From an uncultured Lachnospiraceae bacterium (GTDB lineage Bacteria; Bacillota; Clostridia; Lachnospirales; Lachnospiraceae): a stretch of DNA of 64,000 nucleotides. Positions 35,838-44,244 of the stretch are shown in pieces. Both the position numbers and the translations under genes were made by a program. Location: NCBI GenBank assembly GCA_905199445.1, contig CAJKGK010000014.1, positions 1-64,000 of the forward strand, read 5' to 3'. Under the pieces are notes generated by a model, which ran no database searches, was not told where the DNA came from, and saw nothing but the letters and a program-made list of their open reading frames with translations. How positions within the stretch are numbered: the stretch's first letter is position 1; every line of letters begins with the position of its first letter.

Positions 35838-36077
35838 GATATGGGTATGTCCGGGTTCCAGAATGACGCTACATACGGACAAATCAAAGAACGTGTATTG
35901 CAGCAGACTGGATTGAAGGTTTCTTCCCTCTATATCGCCCAGATCAAGCAGAAATATGGCATTATTGAGCGTGAGAACTATAACAAGCCAAAGTCTGAAA
36001 ATGCCAGACAGCCGAAATGTCCGCCAGAAAAGGAAGCAGCGATTACAGAAGCGTTGAAGTTCTTTGGGATGATTTGA
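35838..36077 (+). pseudogene. C-terminal extension of the methyltransferase, cut off by an in-frame TAG (79 codons)
   Basis: In the same reading frame as rlmD, this stretch encodes MSGFQNDATYGQIKERVLQQ near its start and KPKSENARQPKCPPEKE near its end, a small basic domain that I recall fused to RlmD-like methyltransferases. A single G-to-T change (GAG to TAG) would explain the break. The ATG at 35841 or 35847 has no well-spaced ribosome site, so independent translation is unlikely unless the ribosome reinitiates after the overlapping stop. Confidence 0.65.
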
Positions 36078-36102
36078 TAAAAATAAAAAGGACGAGGTTA
36101 AA

Positions 36103-36232
36103 ATGACTTTTCGAAAGTAAGAGATACAATAAAGGGTATTAACACCATTTTGGTGATTGAATACAAATCTATTACAGAAAGGGTGGTTTAATTATGAAGA
36201 TAAATCGTGTATGGAGGGTTCACGCTTCCTAA
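36103..36232 (+). promoter_or_regulatory. Possible mini-ORF leader of the tandem-GNAT gene
   Basis: Two very short frames with ribosome sites occur before the acetyltransferase: MTFRK (36103-36120, after GAGG) and MKINRVWRVHAS (36194-36232, after AAGGGTGG). The second ends 29 bp before the GNAT start. Such leaders are used in translational attenuation of antibiotic-resistance genes, but I see no decisive competing hairpins. A third frame at about 36108-36190 reads SKVRDTIKGINTILVIEYKS and could instead be a gene remnant. Confidence 0.3.
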
Positions 36233-36261
36233 CCCCCGAATCAAATTTTGGAGGAAACAAA

Positions 36262-37191
36262 ATGGAAAATCAAATTACCATCCGTGAAGCAGTCACGGAA
36301 AACGATGTTGCAACTTTTTGGGAACAGCTTCACATCTACCACAAACGGGATATCTTCCCAGATCACGGCAGCGAAGATCTGGAATACTTCCTCAGTTCGG
36401 AATATCATGGGCACATGATGAAGATTCACGACAGGCCGCAGGATCGCTGCTTTTTTCTGTTCTTCCATCGGGATGGACAGGATATCGGCTTTGCCATGCC
36501 GGTAATCTTCACTTCCGAGGACGGAAAGTGCTTTATCATGGAATTCTGTGTCTATCCGGAATTTCGGGGCGTCGGTACCGGCCGAAACTGTGCCGGAGCA
36601 CTTCTGGACTGGGCAAAGGAACACGGTGCACTCTATGCGGAACTAAACTATGGAGGCGATAAGCGGCGGCAACACTTCTGGGAAAGCGTCGACTTTATCG
36701 AGAACGGCGCCGATGAGTGGGGCGAACCTCTTATGATCCTGCCCCCGGTAGAAAACATTCCGATTACTGTGGAAGTCCTCGCTGATCCAGAGGACTGGCA
36801 GCTCAAGAAATTGGAAAACGGATTCAAAAAGGACATCGAGGAAGAATTACTAACGGAAGAAAAGCAGAAACAGCTTCAACAAGCCATCAAAGAAGGCAAG
36901 CTTACCTTCTTTATTGCCAAGCGTGGCTACCGTGCAATTGGTATGTGCAGCGTTGCTAAGCACTTCTCCACTTTTGCCTGTACGGACACAGGCGTATTTG
37001 AGGACTTTTATGTGGAGCCCGTGTTCCGCAAAAAAGGCATAGCAAGGATGCTTGCTCAAGCCGCTCAGAATTGGAGCTGTGAGCAGGGACTTGCAAGTTT
37101 GACCGTCTGCTGTGCTCCCTGTGACGAGCAAATGTACCAGTCACTTGGCTTTGATGCGCCGCTTGGAAAAACATATGCGAAGATAATCTAA
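36262..37191 (+). CDS. Tandem GNAT N-acetyltransferase (309 aa)
   Basis: Two acetyltransferase domains in one chain: the first (about 3-160) has the acetyl-CoA pocket pattern VYPEFRGVGTGRNCAGALLDWA, the second (about 165-309) has VEPVFRKKGIARMLAQAAQNW followed by LASLTVCCAPCDEQMYQSLGF. The protein is cytoplasmic and would acetylate a small amine or a protein N-terminus; the substrate is unknown. The ATG at 36262 has GGAGG nine bases upstream; an upstream start at 36157 would read through leader sequence and is rejected. Base composition is somewhat richer in GC than the flanks, and it sits in a decaying accessory patch, so horizontal origin is likely. Confidence 0.85.
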   Translation: MENQITIREAVTENDVATFWEQLHIYHKRDIFPDHGSEDLEYFLSSEYHGHMMKIHDRPQDRCFFLFFHRDGQDIGFAMPVIFTSEDGKCFIMEFCVYPEFRGVGTGRNCAGALLDWAKEHGALYAELNYGGDKRRQHFWESVDFIENGADEWGEPLMILPPVENIPITVEVLADPEDWQLKKLENGFKKDIEEELLTEEKQKQLQQAIKEGKLTFFIAKRGYRAIGMCSVAKHFSTFACTDTGVFEDFYVEPVFRKKGIARMLAQAAQNWSCEQGLASLTVCCAPCDEQMYQSLGFDAPLGKTYAKII

Positions 37192-37270
37192 TCGCTGCGA
37201 CAGAGGTAGGCGACGAAAAAAATCCCACTGACTTTGCCCATCATGGGATGCGGTCAGTGAAGATAAAGAT

Positions 37271-37447
37271 GTGCTTGACTATTTTTATAATACATTAAAA
37301 AACATAGTTGATGCATTAAAAAATAATGGTTTTGATGTTTTTGCAAACAATTCTTTCAAAGATGAAATCTTAATAATTAAAAGTAAAGATGGAAAAACAA
37401 TAAAATCAATCGAAAGTGAACTAGTTAGAGAATATGAAAAAATGCAA
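37271..37447 (+). pseudogene. Gene fragment truncated by IS sequence
   Basis: An AT-rich frame encodes LDYFYNTLKNIVDALKNNGF and continues to REYEKMQ, where it runs into the inverted repeat of the IS remnant. There is no proper ribosome site for the GTG at 37271, so both ends may be missing. No family recognised. Its base composition is clearly more AT-rich than the acetyltransferase gene before it. Confidence 0.5.
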
Positions 37448-37493
37448 GAGGGTGTCGCAAAATCATCTAATTTGATGATTTTGCGATACTCTC
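37448..37493. repeat. 20-bp inverted repeat at the left IS end
   Basis: 37448-37467 and 37474-37493 pair with two mismatches around TAATTT. It may be the IS terminal repeat in a head-to-head arrangement left by decay, or a protective hairpin of the element. Confidence 0.6.
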
Positions 37494-37506
37494 GCTCTAT
37501 ACATAG

Positions 37507-37537
37507 AAAAATCCGGAAGGAATCCTTCCGGATTTTT
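37507..37537. terminator. Hairpin with terminator form inside the IS remnant
   Basis: A perfect 14-bp stem (37507-37520 with 37524-37537, loop AAT) flanked by A and T runs, close to the end of the transposase reading frame. It would stop transcription from either side. Confidence 0.7.
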
Positions 37538-37555
37538 GCATGTAGTTTATTGATG

Positions 37556-38922
37556 TTATAGCCCATGCAAAGCAAAAGAAGCTCCTTCCACTTGAATGCT
37601 ACGGTTCATACGGTATTTAATCCCTGTTTCACTCAGGATATTTTCATAGGATTCCTGTCGTTTTTCCAGAAAACTTTTTGATATATATAACCGCTTATTT
37701 CCTTTTGCTTTGGTGCATTTTTCTTTATAAGGACAATTGGTGCAGTCTTCACATTCGTAAACGGTTACTTCCGATTCATAGCCACTTTTACTTTTCTGCT
37801 TTTTGATAAAAACAGGGAACAATGTTTTCCCGGCATGACAAGTGTATGTGTCAGTTTTTTCATCATATCCCATATTTTCACGTTTGCTGATATCCTGTTT
37901 GAAACTCCGCTTCTTCCATTTTTCATAAGTCTGTGGCTTTATGTATGGTTTCTGCTTGACACTTCTCAGATACGTATATGCTTCTTCGCTTTCATATCCG
38001 GAATCAGCTGTCACACTCGGATAACGGAAGCCCAGGTTCCTTTCCATTGTCTTTAAAAAAGGAACCAGTGTCCAGACATCATTCCGGTCCTGAAAAATAT
38101 CCGCTGCCACGATATATTCACTGTCTACTGCAATTTGTACATTATATCCTGGCTTTAACTGTGCATTTCTCATATGATCATCTTTCATGTGCATAAAGGT
38201 TGCATCGGGATCCGTTTTACAATAATTGTTTCTACCCTGAAAACTTGCTGTGTGCCAGTCATAAATGATCTGACGTTCAAGAAACCTGTGGAAAAGTTCG
38301 AAAAACCGTTGGTTTCTGCTTTCCCGTTTCCCGCGTCCATGTACAAAAGCTGTGTTATCTGTATGGCATCCTGTATCTTCTGAAACACTTTTTCTTTCCA
38401 TTTTCCTACAGATTTTTTCCATACAAAAGTATATTTGTTTGCACAAGCTTCCAGTTTTATCCCGTCAATAAATACGGTTTCCCTGGACAGTTCCCCGGAA
38501 TCTTCCAATCGTTTTATCATCTGCTAAAAAAGATTTTCACAGGCATCTGCTAAAAAACCAGTACGGAAACGGGCGATCGTGCTGTGATCAGGAGCTTTCT
38601 GACCGGCCAGCAGCCACATAAAGTTGATATCCCGTTTGCAGGCAGTTTCAATTTTTCTCGAAGAATAAATATTTTGCGAATAAGCATAGGTAAGAATCTT
38701 GAACATGGTCTTGGGGTCGGCTGCCGGATTTCTGCCTTTGGCAGAGTAAGCCTGATACAATAAACTGTAATCTAAATCCTCCAATTCGTGGCTCAGAAGT
38801 CGAACAGAATCATCATCAGGAATCAAACCTTCTAAATTTAATGGCAAAACCAGTTGATAAGGTTCGCCGAATTCGGTATAATTCTTATGGTATTTTAATT
38901 TACTAGTTTCCTTTTCTTTCAT
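37556..38922 (-). pseudogene. IS1182-family transposase, broken
   Basis: The N-terminal part (38922-38524) encodes YHKNYTEFGEPYQLVLPLNL and the DDE-linked helix block through ADACENLF; an in-frame TAG then interrupts it, after which QMIKRLEDSGELS continues in the same frame. Near 38350 the frame shifts and about 35 residues expected in homologues are missing before AFVHGRGKRES. The catalytic-region text TADSGYESEEAYTYL is intact in the next frame. Near 37570 a second deletion joins RSIQVEGA to LCMGYNINKLHAKI, losing the segment with the last acidic residue. Clearly non-functional. Confidence 0.85.
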
Positions 38923-38928
38923 ATTTTT

Positions 38929-39144
38929 TTAATGCCAGTTCATAAGTTTATGCCAAATCTCCGGCACTCCCCATATGCAAAAAAGTCCAAAAAACCATAG
39001 TTCAGGAACCCAGATAATCCAAAGGATAGTTAGTAATACCTGAAATGCAAAGCCTCTTAGAGTTCTTTTGACATCTTTGGGAAAGCTTCGCCAGGTGTAA
39101 TATGCCCGTATCAGCTTATTTTCTTTTTTCTCTTGCTTATCCAC
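38929..39144 (-). CDS. Small membrane protein (71 aa)
   Basis: A charged N-terminus (about 28 residues, Lys/Glu-rich) precedes a Trp-rich hydrophobic segment (residues about 30-62) likely to cross the membrane once or twice. The GTG start at 39144 has AAAGGAGG eight bases before it. It stops 7 bp from the IS remnant. A TATAAT near 39167 may be its promoter. Family not recognised. Confidence 0.65.
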   Translation of the reverse strand: MDKQEKKENKLIRAYYTWRSFPKDVKRTLRGFAFQVLLTILWIIWVPELWFFGLFCIWGVPEIWHKLMNWH

Positions 39145-39253
39145 TTCGATTCCCTCCTTTGGCTTTATTATACGTTTTTTTTGCTATAAGTCCAGTAAAG
39201 ATACCTTAAGGAATCCAGTTTCTGGCAGAGATCAGATTCTTCAGCTGGCATTT

Positions 39254-40711
39254 CTAATGGTCGCACATTTTTCTGTAATCCGAAGGGGATACACCACATA
39301 TATTTTTGAAAATCTTCATAAAATGCTTATCATTTTCATACCCCACCGTACGTCCAATGTCTGAAACCTTCCACTCTGTTTCCTGAAGTAATTTTTTCGC
39401 GGCTTCTATCCGTATATTTTTCAGATAATTGACAAAATTAACGCCTGTATACGCCTTAAAGGCAATGGAAAACAGAGAATAATTCATGGAAACATAATTG
39501 GAAACCTGAGCCATATTCAGGTCTTTCTGATAATTTTCATGAATATACGCCACTGCTTCTCGTATTTTTCTTTTACTCTGATCCCCGATAAATTCTTCTG
39601 TTAAACACTGAGATAACTCATCCAGCCATTGAAACATTGCCTGAGCAAATACTTCCGAATCAGAATAAGACAACGGCGCCTCGTACCGAAGCAGCTCACG
39701 CTTTTCCTCCGGAACCACAGCCTGATAAGCTTCTACGGTTTTTCTCTGAATATCTGTGACAACCTTTAGTGCCGCCACCATGCCGCATTGGCCATGTTTT
39801 GCTTCAAAAAACAAACGGCTCAGACGATGCAGTGCCCGATCCTTATCCTTCGTAGACAGTTGGCGTACAAACTGATCTGTAAAAAGATCAGCTTCGTCCT
39901 CCTGCCATGTATGACCGGCCTCACAGAAAGATTGCCCCTCATAAACCATTCCATCACTGCGGCATCTCCAAAAGGCCTCCAATCTGGCCTGATAAGCCTG
40001 TTCACAGGCTGTCATGCAGTCCGAAAACCTTTCATAAAGTTCGCTCACTCCATAATAGGCCGCCTTGCTTTCTGATATCCACTGATGATAAATTTCATCT
40101 GTCATAAGTAAAACATCCTGATTTTTAATATTTTCCAGGCAGATTCCACTGTATATTTCTTTCGTGCAATTATCCCCGGTTGCCGGACTGTATATAATCC
40201 TAAACGGTTTATCCCCGAAAACAGCCTCATACTGATGCTGAATCGCCTGGGAATCGCCGTCTGTCCGGTCAGATGTCATGGCAAATTTCATCTGGCGGTA
40301 CAAAAGCTGAAGCTCCTTTTTGACATCTTTTTGCTTTTCCTGCTGTTTTTTATCAATATTACGAAGCAGCTCATCGATTTTTTCCCGCTTCACAGGCTTT
40401 AACACATAATCAAACACACCATGTTTAAGCATTTCCACTGCATAGCTGAAATCATCATAGCCGCTGATTACAACCACATCCGGTCGATCAGGCAAATCAT
40501 CCAGTCTGTGAATCAGTTCGATCCCATCCATTTTAGGCATTCTTATATCCATAAACATTGTGTCAATTTTTCTGGAATTTAAAATTTCCAGCGCTTCTGC
40601 ACCGTTTCTGCATTCTATAATTTCTCCAATACTGACCGTACTCCGGGACGCCATTGTCGCAATGCCATGACGTATCAATTTTTCATCTTCTACAATCAGC
40701 AAGGTCTGCAT
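39254..40711 (-). CDS. YesN-type response regulator with AraC DNA-binding domain (485 aa)
   Basis: A receiver domain with VEDE (7-10), Asp55 in TMFMDIRMP and KPVKREK near 107 is followed by a helical middle region and a C-terminal AraC-type double helix-turn-helix (NMAQVSNYVSMNYSLFSIAFK and SDIGRTVGYENDKHFMKIFKN). It would activate the adjoining sugar-uptake genes when phosphorylated by the YesM-type kinase. The start at 40711 has GGTGG eight bases upstream and overlaps the kinase stop codon region; an earlier start at 40732 overlaps more and lacks a site. Confidence 0.92.
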   Translation of the reverse strand: MQTLLIVEDEKLIRHGIATMASRSTVSIGEIIECRNGAEALEILNSRKIDTMFMDIRMPKMDGIELIHRLDDLPDRPDVVVISGYDDFSYAVEMLKHGVFDYVLKPVKREKIDELLRNIDKKQQEKQKDVKKELQLLYRQMKFAMTSDRTDGDSQAIQHQYEAVFGDKPFRIIYSPATGDNCTKEIYSGICLENIKNQDVLLMTDEIYHQWISESKAAYYGVSELYERFSDCMTACEQAYQARLEAFWRCRSDGMVYEGQSFCEAGHTWQEDEADLFTDQFVRQLSTKDKDRALHRLSRLFFEAKHGQCGMVAALKVVTDIQRKTVEAYQAVVPEEKRELLRYEAPLSYSDSEVFAQAMFQWLDELSQCLTEEFIGDQSKRKIREAVAYIHENYQKDLNMAQVSNYVSMNYSLFSIAFKAYTGVNFVNYLKNIRIEAAKKLLQETEWKVSDIGRTVGYENDKHFMKIFKNICGVSPSDYRKMCDH

Positions 40712-40712
40712 T

Positions 40713-42509
40713 TTAATTTCCACCCTTCTCATATTTTAACGGAAGGCGCACACTGATTTTTGTATAACAGCCTTCTTTAGAATAAATATTAAGTCCGTAC
40801 TTTTCCCCGAACTGCATTTTCATCCGATAATTAACATTTTTCAGTCCAATGCCATTACCACCTTCCCGATTCTGTTCTTCAGCTGTTCCCTGAATCTTAC
40901 TCAGCAGCATGGCCCTTGTCCCTTCATCCATCCCAACACCCGAATCGGTAATCATAATCTCAAAATCATCATTTTCCCGAACCGATTTGATATAAATCGT
41001 GGCATCCTCGCCCAGTTCGGCAATACCGTGAAGAATGGCATTTTCCACAATCGGCTGCAAAGACATTTTTGGAATCCGCTGGCTATATAGATCCGCATCA
41101 ATTTTTACGGATAAAATAATCGTAAAATCATACCGCAGGTTCATAAGCCGAATATAGTTTCTTATATAGGCAATTTCCTCACGAATAGAGACATTACTGG
41201 ATGTCCATTTTAAATTATAACGAAGTAATTCCCCAAGTGCTGTAATAGAGTCAGAAATCTCATATTTTTCGTCAATCTCTGCCATCATCTTAATCGATTC
41301 CAGCACATTATAAATAAAGTGCGCATTAATCTGATTCTGCAAAGCCTTAATTTCCGTATTTTTTACAAGCACTTCACCATCGATCTTTTCCTGCATCAGC
41401 AGCTGTATACGATCCAGCATATAGTTAATCTGAGTTCCCATCTCAGCCATCTCATCATTCCCTTTTACCGGAATACGCTCATCCAGCCGGCCGGTCTGAA
41501 CTTTTCTCACTGCATCCAGTATAATATAAAAATTCTTAAACAGCGCACTGACAATTTTATTAATCACTGCAGCTATAAACAGAAAAACAAGAATAATCAT
41601 AAATAAGTTCTGCAGCTGCTGCAGCAGCATCTGTCCATACTGTTTTTCCAAATTCAGCAGGCATATATAATCTCCCGAAAAGGCATCTATATGCCGCTTC
41701 ATCATTAAAACCTGCCGTCCGCCGATTCTGGTACGAATCGGCGTTCCTTCAGCAATTTTTTTAGCCTGACCGATAATATCCTTTTTATAATCTTCCCACA
41801 TGGAAATATCTGAATTTCCCACAGATGACACCGGTCCGAAATCAGACACAAAGCAGCTCCAGCTGCCCTGGCTGGATTCGTAAATTCTAGGAAACATATC
41901 CTCCATGTCCACAACAGCCTCCACAACACCGACCACACTGCCGGAATCATCTTCCATTGCACTGACAAGAGACATCAGGTGACTGTCATCCTGGTCTGAA
42001 ATCAGATAATCCGGATAATCCACCTGCCATGTCTGAGACTGATAGTTTTGGGCCCATGGAAACTGCGCCATACGTTCCCCATGATACAGCAGGGGAATCA
42101 TTTCCGGGAAAGTATTATTCTGAGCATAAATCCTAATTTGGTAAAGATAAGGATTGCTGTTGACCATGCCATCCAGGATCGTCACATGATTTTTATAAAA
42201 ATCCATATAATCCAGTCCGTCAAGCGCTGTCCCTGCCTTCAGCTGTGCCAGAAAATCCTGAAGCTCTTTATCTTCCAGAAAAATCTGAGCAGACATATAG
42301 CAAAGTTCTGACAGCTTTTCCATGGAAACCATATCTTCGCTAATCCACCGGGAAATCTCCTCTTTATTCTGATCAAGCATCATCTTCTTTGTATTATTAA
42401 AAGAACTGGCCAGAAAAGCAAGTAAAAACACAGACAGAAACGCCAGAATCACGATTGTAAATTTTGTATTCAGCCTGCATGTATCAAATTTTCTTTTCAG
42501 TCGTCTCAT
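40713..42509 (-). CDS. YesM-type sensor histidine kinase (598 aa)
   Basis: A membrane helix at about 18-40, an extracellular sensor domain to about 300, a second helix (about 303-325), a HAMP linker, then the His_kinase family domain with NQINAHFIYNVLESIKMM (usual NPHFLYN, here with Ala for Pro) and an ATPase domain with QPIVENAILHG, DSGVGMD and GIGLKNV. It pairs with the YesN regulator 2 bp downstream. Its start overlaps the stop of the binding-protein gene by 4 bp, so the three are made together, which suggests that the binding protein presents the sugar to this sensor. Confidence 0.93.
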   Translation of the reverse strand: MRRLKRKFDTCRLNTKFTIVILAFLSVFLLAFLASSFNNTKKMMLDQNKEEISRWISEDMVSMEKLSELCYMSAQIFLEDKELQDFLAQLKAGTALDGLDYMDFYKNHVTILDGMVNSNPYLYQIRIYAQNNTFPEMIPLLYHGERMAQFPWAQNYQSQTWQVDYPDYLISDQDDSHLMSLVSAMEDDSGSVVGVVEAVVDMEDMFPRIYESSQGSWSCFVSDFGPVSSVGNSDISMWEDYKKDIIGQAKKIAEGTPIRTRIGGRQVLMMKRHIDAFSGDYICLLNLEKQYGQMLLQQLQNLFMIILVFLFIAAVINKIVSALFKNFYIILDAVRKVQTGRLDERIPVKGNDEMAEMGTQINYMLDRIQLLMQEKIDGEVLVKNTEIKALQNQINAHFIYNVLESIKMMAEIDEKYEISDSITALGELLRYNLKWTSSNVSIREEIAYIRNYIRLMNLRYDFTIILSVKIDADLYSQRIPKMSLQPIVENAILHGIAELGEDATIYIKSVRENDDFEIMITDSGVGMDEGTRAMLLSKIQGTAEEQNREGGNGIGLKNVNYRMKMQFGEKYGLNIYSKEGCYTKISVRLPLKYEKGGN

Positions 42510-44086
42510 TGATCTATCCCCAGCTTTTCCTTATTCATCCGGATTTTCTCCGTGGCAATGGATTGAAAATCAGCATACCCCGCCTGATTTCTTTTGACAA
42601 TATAGTCCTGCAAAACAGCATCAAATTCTGCCTCACTTTTAGCCAGAAGCAATTTTGGCAGTGTATCCCCCCACAGATGCTTCATATTTATATAAAGCTT
42701 TGCCGCAGCTGTATCTTCACCAAAATCCAGATCATACTGGCCTGTATAAGCCACATAAGGCAAGGTCCATTCCTTAAGCTGTCTCATACACTCCGGCTCC
42801 GTATTGACCCATTTCAGGGGACTGACCACATCCTGAAGCATCCAGTATGTATCATCTGCCCCGTAAAGGGCATCATAAGCCGGACGATCCGTATTGAGCA
42901 GAGAAAGAATTTCCGGATGAATGATCTGGGTATCCCCGGATGTGGTATACATCGTCCCCTCCTCACCCAAATAAACCATTTTTTTGCCTTCTTCACTTAG
43001 CAGATAAGTCATTAATTGAAGCGCTTTATCCGGTATACTGCAGTTTTTGGATATATAAGTCTGTGTCCATCCGCAAATTCCCTGAACCGGCAAAACCGGG
43101 TCATCTCCCGAAGAATTTTTCGGACCATCCACGGCAATATAAATCCGCTCCGGATCAATAGAAGCGATTTGTTTCTGCTGATTTTTTATATCTGTACTCT
43201 GATAAAAAAGGCAAAAATACTGACCGGACAGTATACGTTCCTCCTGCTGAGACCGCTTGTCAATAAAAATTTCATTTTTTAAATATCCTTCTTCACCAAG
43301 CTCTCTGAAAACTTTAAGCCATCGCAAATATTCCTCATCTGTATTCCGATCATAATACTGTCCGTCCGCCTCAAAAGGCACAGCAAGAAAGTTTTGCAGA
43401 TAAAGATCAAAAGAATTGCATCCATTGTCTGTAAACTCATCGGCTCCAATGGGAATCAAAGGTTTTCCGTCCACCTGCGGAAACATTTGAACCGCTTTTC
43501 TGACAGCATTGGAAAAGCCTTCCGGCGTGGACATATCCGGACTTCCAATGGCCTCATAAATATCTTTCCGGACAAGAAAATTCTGATGAGAAGGAACCTT
43601 GTCGTTGAGAAAATCTTTATATGTATATGAATAATTAGGATATCCGTAAATATTCCCGTCTGGCTGGGTATACCATGCCACACTGTCTTGATTGGCCACA
43701 TCCATGAATCCCATATCATACTGTTCATCCAGTTCATTAAGTGCATAGACCATATCTGTTTCGATCATCTCATAATTCTGAGGCTCCCACCAGCCAAGGG
43801 TTACAAGGTCCGGCAGGCTGTCCGAATTAATCATAGAATCCAGCTTTACACCTTCCTCCCCTTTAGGAACAATGAATTCAACATTAACCCCTGTGGCCTC
43901 GGATATTTTCTGAGAAACAATATTCTGCCCCCATTCGGTGGTAAACCATGAATAATTAATATACCATTTTAGGGTCACTGGTTCTTCCTCCACAGGAGAC
44001 TTATTCCACATTTTCATGGCAGCCATAATCCCTGTCAATACACAAAGTACTGTCACCCCTGTGATCAAAAGCACTTTCTTTTTCAT
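42506..44086 (-). CDS. Extracellular solute-binding protein linked to the sensor kinase (526 aa)
   Basis: A basic N-terminus and one hydrophobic segment (about 5-24) lack a lipobox at the normal place, so the protein is probably held by an uncleaved helix or is secreted. The rest is a family-1-type substrate-binding fold (VTLKWYINYSWFTTEWGQN, SDSLPDLVTLGWW, and GTMYTTSGDTQIIHPE). It overlaps the YesM kinase gene by 4 bp and follows the transporter operon after a terminator. It is more likely the sensing partner of YesM than the transport subunit. The ligand is unknown. Confidence 0.85.
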   Translation of the reverse strand: MKKKVLLITGVTVLCVLTGIMAAMKMWNKSPVEEEPVTLKWYINYSWFTTEWGQNIVSQKISEATGVNVEFIVPKGEEGVKLDSMINSDSLPDLVTLGWWEPQNYEMIETDMVYALNELDEQYDMGFMDVANQDSVAWYTQPDGNIYGYPNYSYTYKDFLNDKVPSHQNFLVRKDIYEAIGSPDMSTPEGFSNAVRKAVQMFPQVDGKPLIPIGADEFTDNGCNSFDLYLQNFLAVPFEADGQYYDRNTDEEYLRWLKVFRELGEEGYLKNEIFIDKRSQQEERILSGQYFCLFYQSTDIKNQQKQIASIDPERIYIAVDGPKNSSGDDPVLPVQGICGWTQTYISKNCSIPDKALQLMTYLLSEEGKKMVYLGEEGTMYTTSGDTQIIHPEILSLLNTDRPAYDALYGADDTYWMLQDVVSPLKWVNTEPECMRQLKEWTLPYVAYTGQYDLDFGEDTAAAKLYINMKHLWGDTLPKLLLAKSEAEFDAVLQDYIVKRNQAGYADFQSIATEKIRMNKEKLGIDQ

Positions 44087-44135
44087 TATTCAATATTCCT
44101 TTCAATCCGCATATTCCCGTCAATCGGTTTACAAC

Positions 44136-44187
44136 AAAAAACCGACAGCACCCATTTGCTTATTATAGCAAATTTTTGCTGTCGGTT
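44136..44187 (-). terminator. Terminator after the sugar permease genes
   Basis: AACCGACAGCA (44140-44150) pairs with TGCTGTCGGTT (44177-44187); the inner part ATTTGCT/AGCAAAT pairs too. On the minus strand four to five T follow. It lies between the permease gene and the second binding-protein gene, so the two clusters are only partly co-transcribed. Confidence 0.8.
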
Positions 44188-44244
44188 ATATAAATTTTAT
44201 AAAATTTTCTTATTATTCTTTAAAACCATGACCTTTTGGTTCTG

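Larger units (their letters stand above)
37448..38925 (-). mobile_element. Degenerate IS1182-family insertion sequence
   Basis: The minus-strand transposase is clearly of the IS1182 type but broken in at least three places. The left end has a GAGGGTGTCGCAAAATCATC repeat that looks like an IS end. No matching end was found on the right, where only a few bases separate the transposase start from the next gene, so that end is missing. The element cannot move by itself. Confidence 0.8.

Noticed and set aside
36157..36261. A 35-residue N-terminal extension of the tandem acetyltransferase
   Set aside because: GGAGG stands before the ATG at 36262, and the extension runs through leader sequence without domain similarity.
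35835..38520. Two in-frame TAG codons (rlmD and the transposase) as signs of a reassigned or read-through amber codon
   Set aside because: TAG is used as the normal stop of oppB in this window, and the transposase carries other clear lesions, so loss of function explains it better.
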